A program made the position numbers and the translations under genes. Shown piece by piece: positions 17,568 through 26,341 of a stretch of 64,000 nt of DNA (positions are counted from its first letter, which is position 1; every line of letters begins with the position of its first letter). This DNA comes from Methylosinus sp. Ce-a6 (GTDB lineage: Bacteria; Pseudomonadota; Alphaproteobacteria; Rhizobiales; Beijerinckiaceae). The DNA is taken from contig NZ_BGJX01000019.1 of assembly GCF_009811655.1 (NCBI RefSeq), positions 1 through 64,000 of the forward strand, given 5' to 3'. The notes under the pieces are model-generated. The model made no database searches. It was not told the origin of the DNA and worked only from the letters and a program-made list of their open reading frames with translations.

Positions 17568-18781
17568 CACGCGGCCTTTCTTTCGCAGAGCGCGCGGCCG
17601 AAGATGAGCGCGTCGCGCCATTGTGAAATATCGGCGCGCGAGCGGATGAGCTCGAGATACCAGAGCGCCGCGCTGGCGTCGCCGACGAGCACGGCGCCGC
17701 GGAGACGGCCGCTCTCGATGACGAGCTTCTTGTAGAGTCCGAGCCCCTGGTCCCGCCAGGAGATCGTCTCGCCGCCGTCGCGCCCGAGAAAATCGCCGGC
17801 CGAAAAAACACTGACGCCCGAGACTTTCAGATTGGTGGAGACGACGCTGCCTTCATACACGTCGCCTTCGCCGCTGAGGCGCGCGGCGAGAACGCGCGCC
17901 TGCTCATAGGCGGGCTCGACGAGGCCGTAGCAGACGCCTCTGTGCTGCGCGCATTCGCCGAGCGCGAAGACGTCGTCGATATTCGTCGTCATTTGGTCGT
18001 CGACGACGATTCCTCTCTGCGTCTCGATTCCGGCGTCGCGCGCGAGCTCGCTGTTGGGCGCGATTCCCGCTGCGAAGACGACGCCCTCCGCCGCGATCCG
18101 GCGACCATCGGCGAGCTCCACGCCGCGAACGTCGCCATCGCCGAGGATGCGAATCGTATTGGCCTCGAGCAGCGTCTCTATTCCTTTGCTCTCTATGAGC
18201 TGTTTCAGCAGCGCCGCGGCGGGCGCGTCGAGCTGTCGCTCCATCAGCCGATCGGCGACATGAACGAGCGTGACTTTGGCGCCGCATTTTCCGAGGCCAT
18301 AGGCGGCTTCGAGGCCGAGAAGGCCGCCGCCGATGACCACGATCCTCTCGCGCTGCGCGGCCATGCGCTTCAGCATGTCGACATCGGCGCCGTCGCGAAA
18401 CACGCAGACGCCGCGAAGCTCGGCGCCGGGCAGGGGCAGGCGCAATGCGCGGGAGCCGGTGGCGAAGACGAGCTTCGAATAGAAGACGCTCTCGCCGCTC
18501 TCGAGCGTCACGCGCTTTTCCGCAAGGTCGACGGAGCGCGCCTTGCGCCCATAGAGAAGCGTGACGCCGCGGTCGCGCCACCAGTCCGCCGGCTTCAACT
18601 CTATGTCGGCCATTTCGGATTCGCCGGCGAGAACGGAAGAGAGCAGCACGCGATTATAGGCGAGGCGCGGCTCCTCGCCGATGACGGCTATGGCGTAGCG
18701 GCCGAGCGCGCGCTTCGCCAACTCCTCGACGAGGCGCGCGGCGGCCATGCCATTGCCGATGATGACGAGGGGCTCGCTCAT
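17567..18781 (-). CDS. FAD-dependent NAD(P)H reductase resembling the N-terminal part of NirB
   Basis: The 404-residue protein has an FAD Rossmann motif at residues 5-20 (IIGNGMAAARLVEEL) and an NAD(P) motif near 143 (VVIGGGLLGLEAAYGL). GVVFAAGIAPNSELAR and DDVFALGECAQH are the conserved family signatures around the flavin. This corresponds to the first half of NADH nitrite reductase NirB or to NasB/rubredoxin-reductase-like proteins. The [2Fe-2S] and siroheme domains of NirB are missing. It probably passes NAD(P)H electrons to NirA, with which it overlaps at the stop codon. It follows the nrtD gene by 12 bases. Confidence 0.88.
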   Translation of the reverse strand: MSEPLVIIGNGMAAARLVEELAKRALGRYAIAVIGEEPRLAYNRVLLSSVLAGESEMADIELKPADWWRDRGVTLLYGRKARSVDLAEKRVTLESGESVFYSKLVFATGSRALRLPLPGAELRGVCVFRDGADVDMLKRMAAQRERIVVIGGGLLGLEAAYGLGKCGAKVTLVHVADRLMERQLDAPAAALLKQLIESKGIETLLEANTIRILGDGDVRGVELADGRRIAAEGVVFAAGIAPNSELARDAGIETQRGIVVDDQMTTNIDDVFALGECAQHRGVCYGLVEPAYEQARVLAARLSGEGDVYEGSVVSTNLKVSGVSVFSAGDFLGRDGGETISWRDQGLGLYKKLVIESGRLRGAVLVGDASAALWYLELIRSRADISQWRDALIFGRALCERKAA

Positions 18782-18793
18782 TGCGTCGCCGCC

Positions 18794-19585
18794 TCAGGCC
18801 GCTTCGACATAATGATGCCGCTCATAGAGGAATTGCAGCACCCGGCGCCGGCATTCGAGATAGACGGGATCGGATGCGAGCTCCAGCCGGTTGCGCGGAC
18901 GCGGCAGCGCGACGTCGAGCGTCTCGCCGATCGTGGCGCGAGGGCCATTGGTCATCATCACGATGCGATCGGACAGCAGAACCGCTTCGTCGACGTCATG
19001 GGTGATCATCATCACCGTATTGCCGAGCGTGCGATGCAGCGCCATCACCTGATCTTGCAGATGCGCGCGGGTGAGCGCGTCGAGCGCGCCGAAGGGCTCG
19101 TCGAGCAGAAGCACCTTGGGCTCCATGGCGAGCGCGCGGGCGATGCCGACACGCTGCTTCATTCCGCCGGAAATCTCGCTCGGACGCTTGTCCTTGGCCG
19201 CGATCATCTGCACGAGCTCGAGATTGCGCATTGTCCAATCATGACGCTCGGCGCGGCTCTTCTTGCCCGCGAACACCTTATCCACCGCGAGGCGCACATT
19301 GTCGTAGACGGTGAGCCAGGGCAGCAGCGAATGATTTTGGAAGACGACGGCGCGATCCGGCCCGGGCGTGTCGACCTGATGATTTTCCAGCACGATGCCG
19401 CCGGCGCTGGCGGCGACGAGGCCGGCGACGATGTTGAGCAGCGTGGATTTGCCGCAACCCGAATGGCCGATGATCGAGACATATTGTCCCTTCTCGACCG
19501 AGAGATCGACGGCTTCGAGCACTTTCGTCGCGCGCGCGCCGTTCGAGAAAGTCTTGTCGACGTGATCGATGCGGAGATAGCTCAT
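18794..19585 (-). CDS. nrtD: Nitrate ABC transporter ATP-binding protein
   Basis: The 263-residue ATPase powers nitrate/nitrite import. Walker A is GHSGCGKST (about residues 39-47), the signature is ISGGMKQR, Walker B is VLLLDEPFGALD and the switch histidine lies in MITHDVDEA. It is a single-domain NrtD/TauB-type subunit without the C-terminal solute-binding domain of NrtC. It sits 13 bases after the permease gene. Specificity is inferred from the operon. Confidence 0.93.
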   Translation of the reverse strand: MSYLRIDHVDKTFSNGARATKVLEAVDLSVEKGQYVSIIGHSGCGKSTLLNIVAGLVAASAGGIVLENHQVDTPGPDRAVVFQNHSLLPWLTVYDNVRLAVDKVFAGKKSRAERHDWTMRNLELVQMIAAKDKRPSEISGGMKQRVGIARALAMEPKVLLLDEPFGALDALTRAHLQDQVMALHRTLGNTVMMITHDVDEAVLLSDRIVMMTNGPRATIGETLDVALPRPRNRLELASDPVYLECRRRVLQFLYERHHYVEAA

Positions 19586-19598
19586 CGAAAGTCCTTTC

Positions 19599-20495
19599 TC
19601 AGGAGGCTTGCGCGCCGCGCGTGGCGAGAGCGCCGATCGCGGCGACGATGCGATCGAGCACGAAGCCGGTCACGCCGATATAGGCGAGCGCCACGAATAT
19701 GTCGGGAAGACGCGAGGAGTTCCATGCGTCCCAGATGAAGAAGCCGATGCCGACGCCGCCGGTCAGCATCTCCGCGGCGACAATGGCGAGCCAGGACAGG
19801 CCGACGCCGATGCGCAGACCGGTGAAGATGTAGGGCGCGGCGGAGGGAATCATGATCTTCCAGAAGAACTCGAAATGATTGAGCCGCAACACGGCGGCGA
19901 CATTGCGATAGTCCTGCGGGATATTGCGCACGCCGACGGCGGTGTTGATGACGATCGGCCAGATCGAGGTGATGAAGATCACGAAGATCGCCGAAGGATA
20001 GCTGTCGCGAAACGCCGCGAGCGAGATCGGCAGCCAGGCGAGCGGCGGCACGGTGCGCAGCACTTGGAAAAGCGGATCGAGGCCGCGCATCGCCCATTGC
20101 GATTGGCCGACGATGACGCCGAGCAGCACGCCGGCGACGCTCGCGAGGCCGAAGCCGAATGCGACGCGCTGCAGCGAGGTGAGCACGCGCCAGCCGAGTC
20201 CCAAATCCTGCGGCCCTGCAACGAAGAAGGGGTGCAGAATGAGATCATTCGCCTCGCTCCATATGCGCGAGGGCGAGGGCAGGGCGGAGCTCGGCGCGAG
20301 GCAGAGAAGCTGCCAGAGGCCGAGCAGGATCGCGAGCACGATCATCGGCGGCACAATTGCGGCGAAGAAGGCGCGAATGCGCGCGCCATGTTTCTCCACG
20401 AGCGGAACGCGCCGGCGCGCGTAGAGCTCGTCGATCGAACGATCGTCGGCGACTGTCGTGTCGACGAGATCATTCTTGGTGATTTGCATCGTCAT
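19599..20495 (-). CDS. nrtB: Nitrate ABC transporter permease
   Basis: The 298-residue inner-membrane protein has about six helices. The ABC permease loop is near residues 205-225 (an NTAVGVRNIPQDYRNVAAVL stretch with the conserved EAA-like turn). It belongs to the NrtB/SsuC branch. I chose the ATG at 20495 because GAAGAGG lies six bases upstream; a TTG at 20513 overlapping the nrtA stop is an alternative. Two such subunits should form the channel with NrtD, fed by the Tat-exported NrtA. Confidence 0.93.
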   Translation of the reverse strand: MTMQITKNDLVDTTVADDRSIDELYARRRVPLVEKHGARIRAFFAAIVPPMIVLAILLGLWQLLCLAPSSALPSPSRIWSEANDLILHPFFVAGPQDLGLGWRVLTSLQRVAFGFGLASVAGVLLGVIVGQSQWAMRGLDPLFQVLRTVPPLAWLPISLAAFRDSYPSAIFVIFITSIWPIVINTAVGVRNIPQDYRNVAAVLRLNHFEFFWKIMIPSAAPYIFTGLRIGVGLSWLAIVAAEMLTGGVGIGFFIWDAWNSSRLPDIFVALAYIGVTGFVLDRIVAAIGALATRGAQAS

Positions 20496-20509
20496 TTCGG
20501 CCTCTTCGG

Positions 20510-21835
20510 TCAAACTTGGGCGCGCTTGATGGATAGGCTCTTCAGATAGGCTTGCGGATTTTCAGGATCGAAGACCTTGCCGTCGAAGAACGTCTCCTTG
20601 CCGCGCGACGTCGATATCGGAATCTCTTTCGCGGGGACGTTGATCGATTTCGCCGCCTCGCGCCAAATGTCCTCGCGATTCACCTTGTCGACCAACGCCT
20701 TGATATTCGTCGTCGGCTCGAGCTTGCCCCAGCGAATGTCTTCGGTGACGAACCAGGCGTCGTGACTCTTGAACGGATAGGAGGCGGAATCGCGCCAGAA
20801 TTTCATATATTGCTTCGTGGCCTTCTCGATGCGGCCATTGCCGTAGTTGAGATCGCCTTTCAAGCGGCCGACGATGTCGGCGACAGGCACGTTGAACCAT
20901 TGGCGCTTGCCGACGATCTCGGCGAGCTCGCCTTTATTCTCCATTTTGTCGCACCATTGCTGCGCTTCCAGCACGGCGGCGGTGAGCGCGCGCGCGGCGC
21001 GCGGATTCTTGTCCACCCAATCGGCGCGCAGGCCGAGCGCTTTTTCCGGATGTTTCGACCAGATCTCGCCGGTCGCGCAGGCGGAAAAGCCTATGCCTTG
21101 ATTGGCGAGCTGCTCGTTCCAGGGCTCGCCGACGCAAAAGGCGTCCATATTGCCGACCTTCATATTGGCGACCATCTGCGGCGGCGGCACCACGATCGTC
21201 GAGACATCCTTATCGGGATCGATTCCTGCGGCGGCGAGCCAATAGCGGAGCCAAAGATCATGCGTGCCGCCGGGGAAGGTCATGGCGACCTTCACCTCTT
21301 TGCCCGCGGCTTTCTTCTTCGCGAAAGCCTCGCGCAGCGCGGAGGCGTTGGTCGTGACTTTCAGATCCTTATACTCGTTGGCGACGGAAATGCCCTGCGC
21401 GTCGAGATTGAGGCGCGCGAGTATGTACATCGGCGTCGGCGCATTGTTCTGCGTCACCTTGCCGGTCGAGATGAGATAGGGCATGGGCGTGAGAATATGC
21501 GCGCCGTCTATGCCATTGGCGGCGCCGCCGAGCACGAGATTGTCGCGCGTCGCGCCCCAGGAGGCCTGCTTCACGACCTCGACGTCCGGCATTCCATGCT
21601 TGGCGAAGAGGCCTCTCTCCTTGGCGACGATCAGCGGCGCGGCGTCGACGAGGGCGATATAGCCGAGGATGGCTTTCGTGGTTTCGGGCCCCGAGCCTTC
21701 GGCGAAGGCGCCGCCGGGGAAGGCTGCGCGCATGGCGGCGAAACTCGCCGCGGCGCCCGCCGCGCCGCGCAGCAACGCACGACGATCGAACGTCGTCGGC
21801 GACAGGGTTTTCACTTCGCTTGTGTCGTCGGTCAT
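20510..21835 (-). CDS. nrtA: Nitrate-binding periplasmic protein of the ABC transporter
   Basis: The 441-residue protein starts with a twin-arginine signal (DRRALLRGAAGAAASFAA, residues about 17-34), so it should be exported folded. The mature part is a CmpA/NrtA-type solute-binding protein with FAKHGMPDVEVVKQ, TFPGGTHDLWLRYWLAA and FCVGEPWNEQL, the last being a family signature. I chose the ATG near 21835. A longer frame to 21946 runs through the leader terminator and must be untranslated. It heads the nrtA-nrtB-nrtD-reductase operon behind a leader with a sigma-54 promoter and an attenuator. Confidence 0.93.
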   Translation of the reverse strand: MTDDTSEVKTLSPTTFDRRALLRGAAGAAASFAAMRAAFPGGAFAEGSGPETTKAILGYIALVDAAPLIVAKERGLFAKHGMPDVEVVKQASWGATRDNLVLGGAANGIDGAHILTPMPYLISTGKVTQNNAPTPMYILARLNLDAQGISVANEYKDLKVTTNASALREAFAKKKAAGKEVKVAMTFPGGTHDLWLRYWLAAAGIDPDKDVSTIVVPPPQMVANMKVGNMDAFCVGEPWNEQLANQGIGFSACATGEIWSKHPEKALGLRADWVDKNPRAARALTAAVLEAQQWCDKMENKGELAEIVGKRQWFNVPVADIVGRLKGDLNYGNGRIEKATKQYMKFWRDSASYPFKSHDAWFVTEDIRWGKLEPTTNIKALVDKVNREDIWREAAKSINVPAKEIPISTSRGKETFFDGKVFDPENPQAYLKSLSIKRAQV

Positions 21836-21916
21836 CGTCGGCGTCGTCCTCTTCGCGCTCGCGGGCGCAATGGTCGGGGCTCGATCGGCGCCGTCTTCTT
21901 CGACGGCGCAAAACGC

Positions 21917-21972
21917 AAAAAACCGCTTCCCTGGAGGAGGGCGCATTTCGCGCGAACTCCTCGGGACAGCGG
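21917..21972 (-). terminator. Leader terminator (attenuator) upstream of nrtA
   Basis: On the minus strand CCGCT pairs with AGCGG, TCCC with GGGA and AGGAG with CTCCT, forming a long interrupted stem followed by six T residues. It ends about 80 bases before the nrtA start, inside the transcript leader, where a terminator makes sense only if it is conditional. NasT-type ANTAR proteins are known to prevent such terminators from acting when nitrate is present. The nasS-nasT genes lie directly upstream. Confidence 0.85.
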
Positions 21973-21984
21973 CGTTGCTGGTTC

Positions 21985-21998
21985 GTCCGTCGTTGGAC
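21985..21998 (-). promoter_or_regulatory. Candidate NasT (ANTAR) hairpin in the nitrate leader
   Basis: The leader RNA can form GTCC-AACGAC-GGAC, a four-base stem with a six-base loop carrying A at position 1 and G at position 4, which is the known ANTAR target pattern. A weaker partner hairpin, GCG-ACGATG-CGC, lies just upstream near the predicted transcript start but lacks G at loop position 4. The terminator follows 13 bases downstream. Binding by NasT is inference. Confidence 0.6.
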
Positions 21999-22032
21999 TG
22001 AGACGCGCGGGGCGCATCGTCGCGTTTACAAT

Positions 22033-22049
22033 TGCAAGCGGCGCGCCAA
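22033..22049 (-). promoter_or_regulatory. Sigma-54 promoter of the nitrate operon
   Basis: The minus strand reads TTGGCGCGCCGCTTGCA. This matches the sigma-54 consensus with GG and GC separated by ten bases and only one deviation in the -24 element. Transcription would begin near 22022, giving a leader of about 190 bases that contains the hairpin and terminator described. NtrC-type activation under nitrogen limitation is expected, although I found no clear NtrC sites upstream. Confidence 0.8.
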
Positions 22050-22170
22050 TCGGCGAAAGCGAATTAGTTCGTTTATAATCAATGAGGCGCCGCGCGGGCG
22101 CGGCTATGAGCTTCGCTGCGTGCGCCGGCGCCTTGCTCAATATGAGGGCGCCTGATCGACAAAAAACAGG

Positions 22171-23343
22171 CTAAGGCGTGCGGCGAATGGGGAAGCCGGA
22201 CAGATAGGCGCCGAGGTCGCGATCGTCGAAACAGGGCCCCGAGAAGGCGCCGATCGCATCGCCGGATCGCGGCGCGGGCGCTGTGGCGGAGGGCAAAGCG
22301 GCGTCGAAAATATCGGCGCGGAACACGCGCTCGGCGGCGTCGAGGAGCGCGGGCGACGCCGGCGCCTGGCCCCAGCGCGCCATTTGCGCATAGAGCCATG
22401 CCGCCTGCGTCGGATCGGGTCGCTCGGCGCCTTCCTCGCCGAGCAGGAGATAGCGCCGATTCTCCCGCGTCGCGCCGTCGGGCGACACTTTGAGACGTCC
22501 CTGCAATGTCCGCAGGATCACTTCGGCGTCGACGCCGACGCGGCCCGGCCGCGCTAGCATGGCCGCGATCTCCGCCGGCTCGGCCTCGCCGATGAAACGC
22601 GCGGCCTGATGCAGGGCGCGCAGGAGCGCGGCGACGACATCGGGGCGATCCTGCGCGAAGCTCTCGCGCATGGCGAGAGATTTCTCGGCGCAGCGCGAGA
22701 TGAGCTCGACCGAAAAATGCAGAATATGCCCGACGCCGAGATCGACGGCGACGGAGTTCCACGGCGCGCCGACGCAAAAGCCGTCGACATGGCCCTGAGC
22801 CAGGCTGCCGACCATATAGGGCGGCGGCAGCACGACGAGCCGAACGTCCTCGTCGGGATCGACGCCGCCCGCCGCCATCCAATAGCGCAATTGGTAATTA
22901 TGTCCCGAGAAGGGAAAGGTCATGCCGAAGGTCAGCGGCTCGGCATGGGCGGCCTTGCGATCCGCGACGACGCGGGCGAGCGCTCTGGCCGTGGCGAGCG
23001 GATCGAGCGCGTCGCCGTCGAGACGCGCCATCATCGCCTCGCGCAGCGAAGGCGAAACGGTGATGGCGTTGCCATTCATGGCGAGATTATAGGGAGCGAC
23101 GATCGGCGTCTTCACATGGCCGACGCCGAGGCTCGAGGCGACGGCGATGGGCGCCAGAAGATGGGCGGCGTCGAACATGCCGATATTGAGCTTGTCGCGC
23201 ACATTGGACCAGGAGACCTCCTGCACGAGCTCGACATCGAGCCCCTCCTGCGCGACGAAGCCCTTGTCGACGGCGACGAAGAGCGAGGCGGCGTCGGCGA
23301 GCGGAATGAAGCCGATGCGTAAATGTTCGCGCTTCGCGGTCAT
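22171..23343 (-). CDS. nasS: NasS-type nitrate sensor (NrtA-like, cytoplasmic)
   Basis: The 390-residue protein resembles the nitrate-binding protein NrtA (GFIPLADAASLFVAVDKGF, TFPFSGHNYQLRYWMAAGG, FCVGAPWNSVAV) but has no signal peptide. That is the mark of the cytoplasmic sensor NasS. In known systems NasS holds NasT inactive until nitrate binds. The ATG at 23343 overlaps the nasT stop by four bases, so the two are translated together. The frame upstream to 23571 lies within nasT. Its stop lies 335 bases before nrtA. Confidence 0.9.
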   Translation of the reverse strand: MTAKREHLRIGFIPLADAASLFVAVDKGFVAQEGLDVELVQEVSWSNVRDKLNIGMFDAAHLLAPIAVASSLGVGHVKTPIVAPYNLAMNGNAITVSPSLREAMMARLDGDALDPLATARALARVVADRKAAHAEPLTFGMTFPFSGHNYQLRYWMAAGGVDPDEDVRLVVLPPPYMVGSLAQGHVDGFCVGAPWNSVAVDLGVGHILHFSVELISRCAEKSLAMRESFAQDRPDVVAALLRALHQAARFIGEAEPAEIAAMLARPGRVGVDAEVILRTLQGRLKVSPDGATRENRRYLLLGEEGAERPDPTQAAWLYAQMARWGQAPASPALLDAAERVFRADIFDAALPSATAPAPRSGDAIGAFSGPCFDDRDLGAYLSGFPIRRTP

Positions 23344-23912
23344 TTGAACAGCTCCGAGGCGGTGATGATCGCCTGGGCGATCTCGAAAATCTTCTTCTTC
23401 TCGCGCATGGCCGTGCTGCGCATCAGCCGATAGGCCTCCTCCTCGCCGAGGTTCTTGGCTTTCATCAGCAGGCCCTTGGCGCGGTCGATGGTCTTGCGCT
23501 CCTCTATCTCCGATTTGGCGCGCGCCAATTCGTCCTGCAGATGCGAGAAGGCGTTGAAGCGCGATATGCACAGATCGAGGATCGATTTGATTCGCTCTTT
23601 CTTCAGCCCGTCGACGATATAGGCGGAGACGCCGGCGTCGACCGAGGCCTGAATGGAGGCCGTGTCGCTCTGATCGACGAACATGGCCACGGGCCGGCGC
23701 ACGGCGCGGCTCACCTGGAACATCTGCTCCAATATGTCGCGGCTCGGATTGGCGAGATCGATGAGGATGACGTCGGGGTCGATCGCATAGATGCGGGCGA
23801 GCAGGCTGCGCATCTCGCCGATGCGCTCGACATTGGTGAAGCCGGCCTCGCGCAATCCGTCCTCGAGGATCGCCGCCCGCACGGGACTCTCATCGACGAT
23901 GACGATTTTCAA
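23340..23912 (-). CDS. nasT: NasT-type ANTAR antitermination regulator
   Basis: The 190-residue protein has an N-terminal receiver-like domain (KIVIVDES, then LIDLANPSRD, with Asp at the phosphorylation strand) and a C-terminal ANTAR domain (about 125-185) containing IEERKTIDRAKGLLM and the YRLMRSTAM helix. ANTAR proteins bind paired hairpins in leader RNA and prevent termination. I chose a TTG start at 23912 because GGAGG lies seven bases upstream and family members begin at this strand; no ATG is suitably placed. The target is probably the nrtA leader terminator. Confidence 0.9.
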   Translation of the reverse strand: MKIVIVDESPVRAAILEDGLREAGFTNVERIGEMRSLLARIYAIDPDVILIDLANPSRDILEQMFQVSRAVRRPVAMFVDQSDTASIQASVDAGVSAYIVDGLKKERIKSILDLCISRFNAFSHLQDELARAKSEIEERKTIDRAKGLLMKAKNLGEEEAYRLMRSTAMREKKKIFEIAQAIITASELFK

Positions 23913-24529
23913 ATCGACGCCTCCGCGACGCTGCGCCGCTTGCGACGCGCTAGCGAAAATGCGGACGAATTTCAAATGATTTCGGTGGCGGGACAAGAGA
24001 AGGCCCCGCAGCGCTAGGGCTGACGGGGCCGATATGTTTCGCGGGATGCGAAATCTCCGGAAAGATCCAGATTTGGAATTTTGGGAGACGCCGCGCTTGG
24101 CCTTCGCGCTTTGCCGCCCGTCGGGATGTCACGAATGTCGGCGCTCGAGGAAACCAGCGCTCGATTTCTCCGCCGCGCCATCGACCTCGGCTGAGGTCAA
24201 ACGGTGTGACCCGGTGGCGTCATGCTCCTCTCGCATGTATCGCTCGACCTTGGACCTGCGTGCGTTGCCACGCCAGCCCGCCCATCGCGCCCCGTCCCTC
24301 GAGGTCCCGCTCGATCGGTCCGCCGTGGGGCTGGCGTATTCGCCGCGGCCCTCGGCCCCTTCATGACGCGATGATGAAATGGTGATCTCGATTCTCGATT
24401 TCGTCAAGCGTCGAATTGGTCGCAGTGGTCGCAGCGAGGCGGTTTTCTTTTTCCGCGCGCCGCGCTACGCAATGGCTCCGACGAGGCCGGCGGGAGCGCG
24501 CCGAGACCGGCCCGACGGGAGAGAAACGA
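23913..24529. other. Divergent intergenic region between nasT and a small conserved gene
   Basis: No gene is recognisable in 617 bases. It must contain the nasTS promoter and that of the plus-strand gene at 24530. A hairpin lies at 24002-24030. Small open frames on both strands have no ribosome sites or familiar sequence. Confidence 0.5.
24002..24030 (-). promoter_or_regulatory. Terminator-like hairpin upstream of nasT
   Basis: GGCCCCG and CGGGGCC form a seven-base GC stem with a 15-base loop. On the minus strand it is followed by TTCTCTTGT, about 90 bases before the nasT start. It could be a leader attenuator or simply mark the end of an unrelated transcript. Evidence is limited to the shape. 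Confidence 0.35.
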
Positions 24530-24829
24530 ATGAACGCGGACAATGACGGTTACTACTATTTCCTCACCTATAGCGGCGTGAGCCTGCCGCTCAATCTGAT
24601 GTCGCCGCTCGACCCTAACGACCTCGCCAATCGCAACACGTTTTTTCGCGCCCGCTATGACGAAGCGGAGCGGCTGCTGCTTTGCGAAAAAATGGTCTAT
24701 GGCGAGGTGGAGCTGCGTCACACGTACGAATATCGCGCCGAAGGCGGACTCGCCCGCGCGCTCATCGAGATGGGCGAGGACGAGACCGAGGTTCTGTTCG
24801 ACGAGAACGGCAAGCAGTCGGTGGCCTGA
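24530..24829 (+). CDS. Small conserved protein, DUF6156-like
   Basis: The 99-residue product begins with an aromatic run (GYYYFLTYSGVSLPLNL) and contains NRNTFFRARYD and EKMVYGEVELRHTYEY, then an acidic C-terminal half. The pattern resembles the DUF6156 family as I remember it; no function is known. There is no signal peptide or membrane segment. The ATG has GGGAGAG upstream. It stands alone: nasT diverges from it and a palindromic repeat follows. Confidence 0.7.
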   Translation: MNADNDGYYYFLTYSGVSLPLNLMSPLDPNDLANRNTFFRARYDEAERLLLCEKMVYGEVELRHTYEYRAEGGLARALIEMGEDETEVLFDENGKQSVA

Positions 24830-24907
24830 TGGCGGCGTAAGTCGGGCAGAGCGCGAGCCCGAAGGCTCGATTAATGGATTTCGTCGTTTCCGGACGATCG
24901 GCTCGCC

Positions 24908-24987
24908 GTCATTGCGAGGAGCGCAGCGACGAAGCAATCCAGGGGCCGCCCCACGGCTCTGGATCGCTTCGCTTCGCTCGCGATGAC
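24908..24987. repeat. 80-base imperfect palindrome (GTCATTGCGAGG family), copy 2
   Basis: The outer arms are GTCATTGCGAGGAGCG and CGCTCGCGATGAC. The inner arms are GAAGCAATCCAG and CTGGATCGCTTC. It closely matches the copies at 11419 and 31054. It lies between the convergent ends of the DUF6156-like gene and purB. Confidence 0.9.
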
Positions 24988-25033
24988 GCGCAGTGATTGT
25001 CCGGTTCGGCGGTGCGAGCGTCCGCGAATAGCG

Positions 25034-26341
25034 TCACGCCTCGCCGAACACGCGATCGAAGATCGTGTCGACATGCTTGAAGTGATAGGCGAGGTCGAAC
25101 AGCTCGTCGAGCTCCGCGGGCGAGAGCTTCGCGCTCACTTCGGCGTCGGCGCCGAGCAGCTTGCGGAACTCGCCCTCGCCGCGCCATACGGGCATGGCGT
25201 TTCTCTGCACCAGCGCGTACGATTCCTCGCGCGACACGCCCTTTTGCGTCAGCGCCAGCAGCACGCGTTGCGAATGCACGAGCCCGCCGAGCCGGTCGAG
25301 ATTCTTCTGCATATTTTCCGGATAGACGACGAGCTGGTCGATGACGCTGGTCAGCCGCGCCAGCGCGAAGTCGAGCGTCACCGTCGCATCGGGGCCGATA
25401 TTGCGCTCGACGGAGGAATGCGAAATGTCGCGCTCGTGCCACAGCGCGACATTCTCCAGCGCCGGCGTCACCATGCCGCGCACGAGCCGCGCGAGGCCGG
25501 TGAGATTCTCGGTCAGCACGGGATTGCGCTTGTGCGGCATGGCGGAGGAGCCCTTCTGCCCGGCCGAGAAATATTCCTCCGCCTCCAGCACCTCCGTGCG
25601 CTGGAGATGGCGAATCTCGATCGCCAGCCGCTCAACCGATGAGGCGACGACGCCGAGCGTCGCGAAAAAGGCGGCGTGGCGGTCGCGCGGAATGACCTGC
25701 GTGGAGACGGGCTCCACCGCGAGGCCGAGCTGTCTCGCCACATGTTCCTCGACGCGCGGATCGACATTGGCGAAAGTGCCGACGGCGCCGGAGATGGCGC
25801 AGGTCGCGACCTCCTTGCGCGCATTGACGAGCCGCTCGCGGGCGCGCGCAAATTCGGCATAGGCCTGCGCGAGCTTCAAGCCGAAGGTCGTCGGCTCGGC
25901 GTGAATGCCATGCGAGCGGCCGATCGTCGGCGTATATTTATGCTCCTGCGCGCGGCGTTTTATCGCCGCGAGCAATCCATCGACATCGGCGATCAAGAGA
26001 TCGGCGGCGCGCGACAATTGCACGGCGAGACAGGTGTCGAGCACGTCGGAGCTGGTCATGCCCTGATGCACGAAGCGCGAGTCCGGCCCGATGAACTCGC
26101 CGAGATGGGTGAGGAAGGCGATGACGTCATGCTTCGTCACGCGCTCGATCTCGTCGATGCGGGCGACGTCGAAAGTGACGAAATCGGCCTTGTCCCAGAT
26201 CGCCTTGGCGCTCTCCTTGGGAATGACGCCGATCTCGGCGAGCGCGTCGCAGGCGTAGGCCTCGATCTCGAACCAGATGCGAAAGCGCGTCTGCGGCTCC
26301 CAAATGGTCATCATCTCGGGGCGGGAATAGCGGGGGATCAT
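25034..26341 (-). CDS. purB: Adenylosuccinate lyase
   Basis: The 435-residue enzyme cleaves SAICAR and adenylosuccinate in purine synthesis. The superfamily signature GSSAMPHKRNP is at about residues 262-272. TSSDVLDTCLA and GRSHGIHAEPTTFG hold other active-site residues, including the catalytic histidine. Length matches the bacterial type. The ATG at 26341 begins MIPRYSRPEM, the usual family start. It appears to be transcribed alone. Confidence 0.97.
   Translation of the reverse strand: MIPRYSRPEMMTIWEPQTRFRIWFEIEAYACDALAEIGVIPKESAKAIWDKADFVTFDVARIDEIERVTKHDVIAFLTHLGEFIGPDSRFVHQGMTSSDVLDTCLAVQLSRAADLLIADVDGLLAAIKRRAQEHKYTPTIGRSHGIHAEPTTFGLKLAQAYAEFARARERLVNARKEVATCAISGAVGTFANVDPRVEEHVARQLGLAVEPVSTQVIPRDRHAAFFATLGVVASSVERLAIEIRHLQRTEVLEAEEYFSAGQKGSSAMPHKRNPVLTENLTGLARLVRGMVTPALENVALWHERDISHSSVERNIGPDATVTLDFALARLTSVIDQLVVYPENMQKNLDRLGGLVHSQRVLLALTQKGVSREESYALVQRNAMPVWRGEGEFRKLLGADAEVSAKLSPAELDELFDLAYHFKHVDTIFDRVFGEA

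Noticed and set aside
21836-21946. N-terminal extension of nrtA
   Set aside because: The ATG at 21946 lies within the leader terminator stem, and the Tat signal begins properly after the later ATG.
22012-22023. GCG-ACGATG-CGC as a second proper NasT hairpin
   Set aside because: The stem has only three pairs and loop position 4 is A rather than G; it is kept as a weak possibility only.
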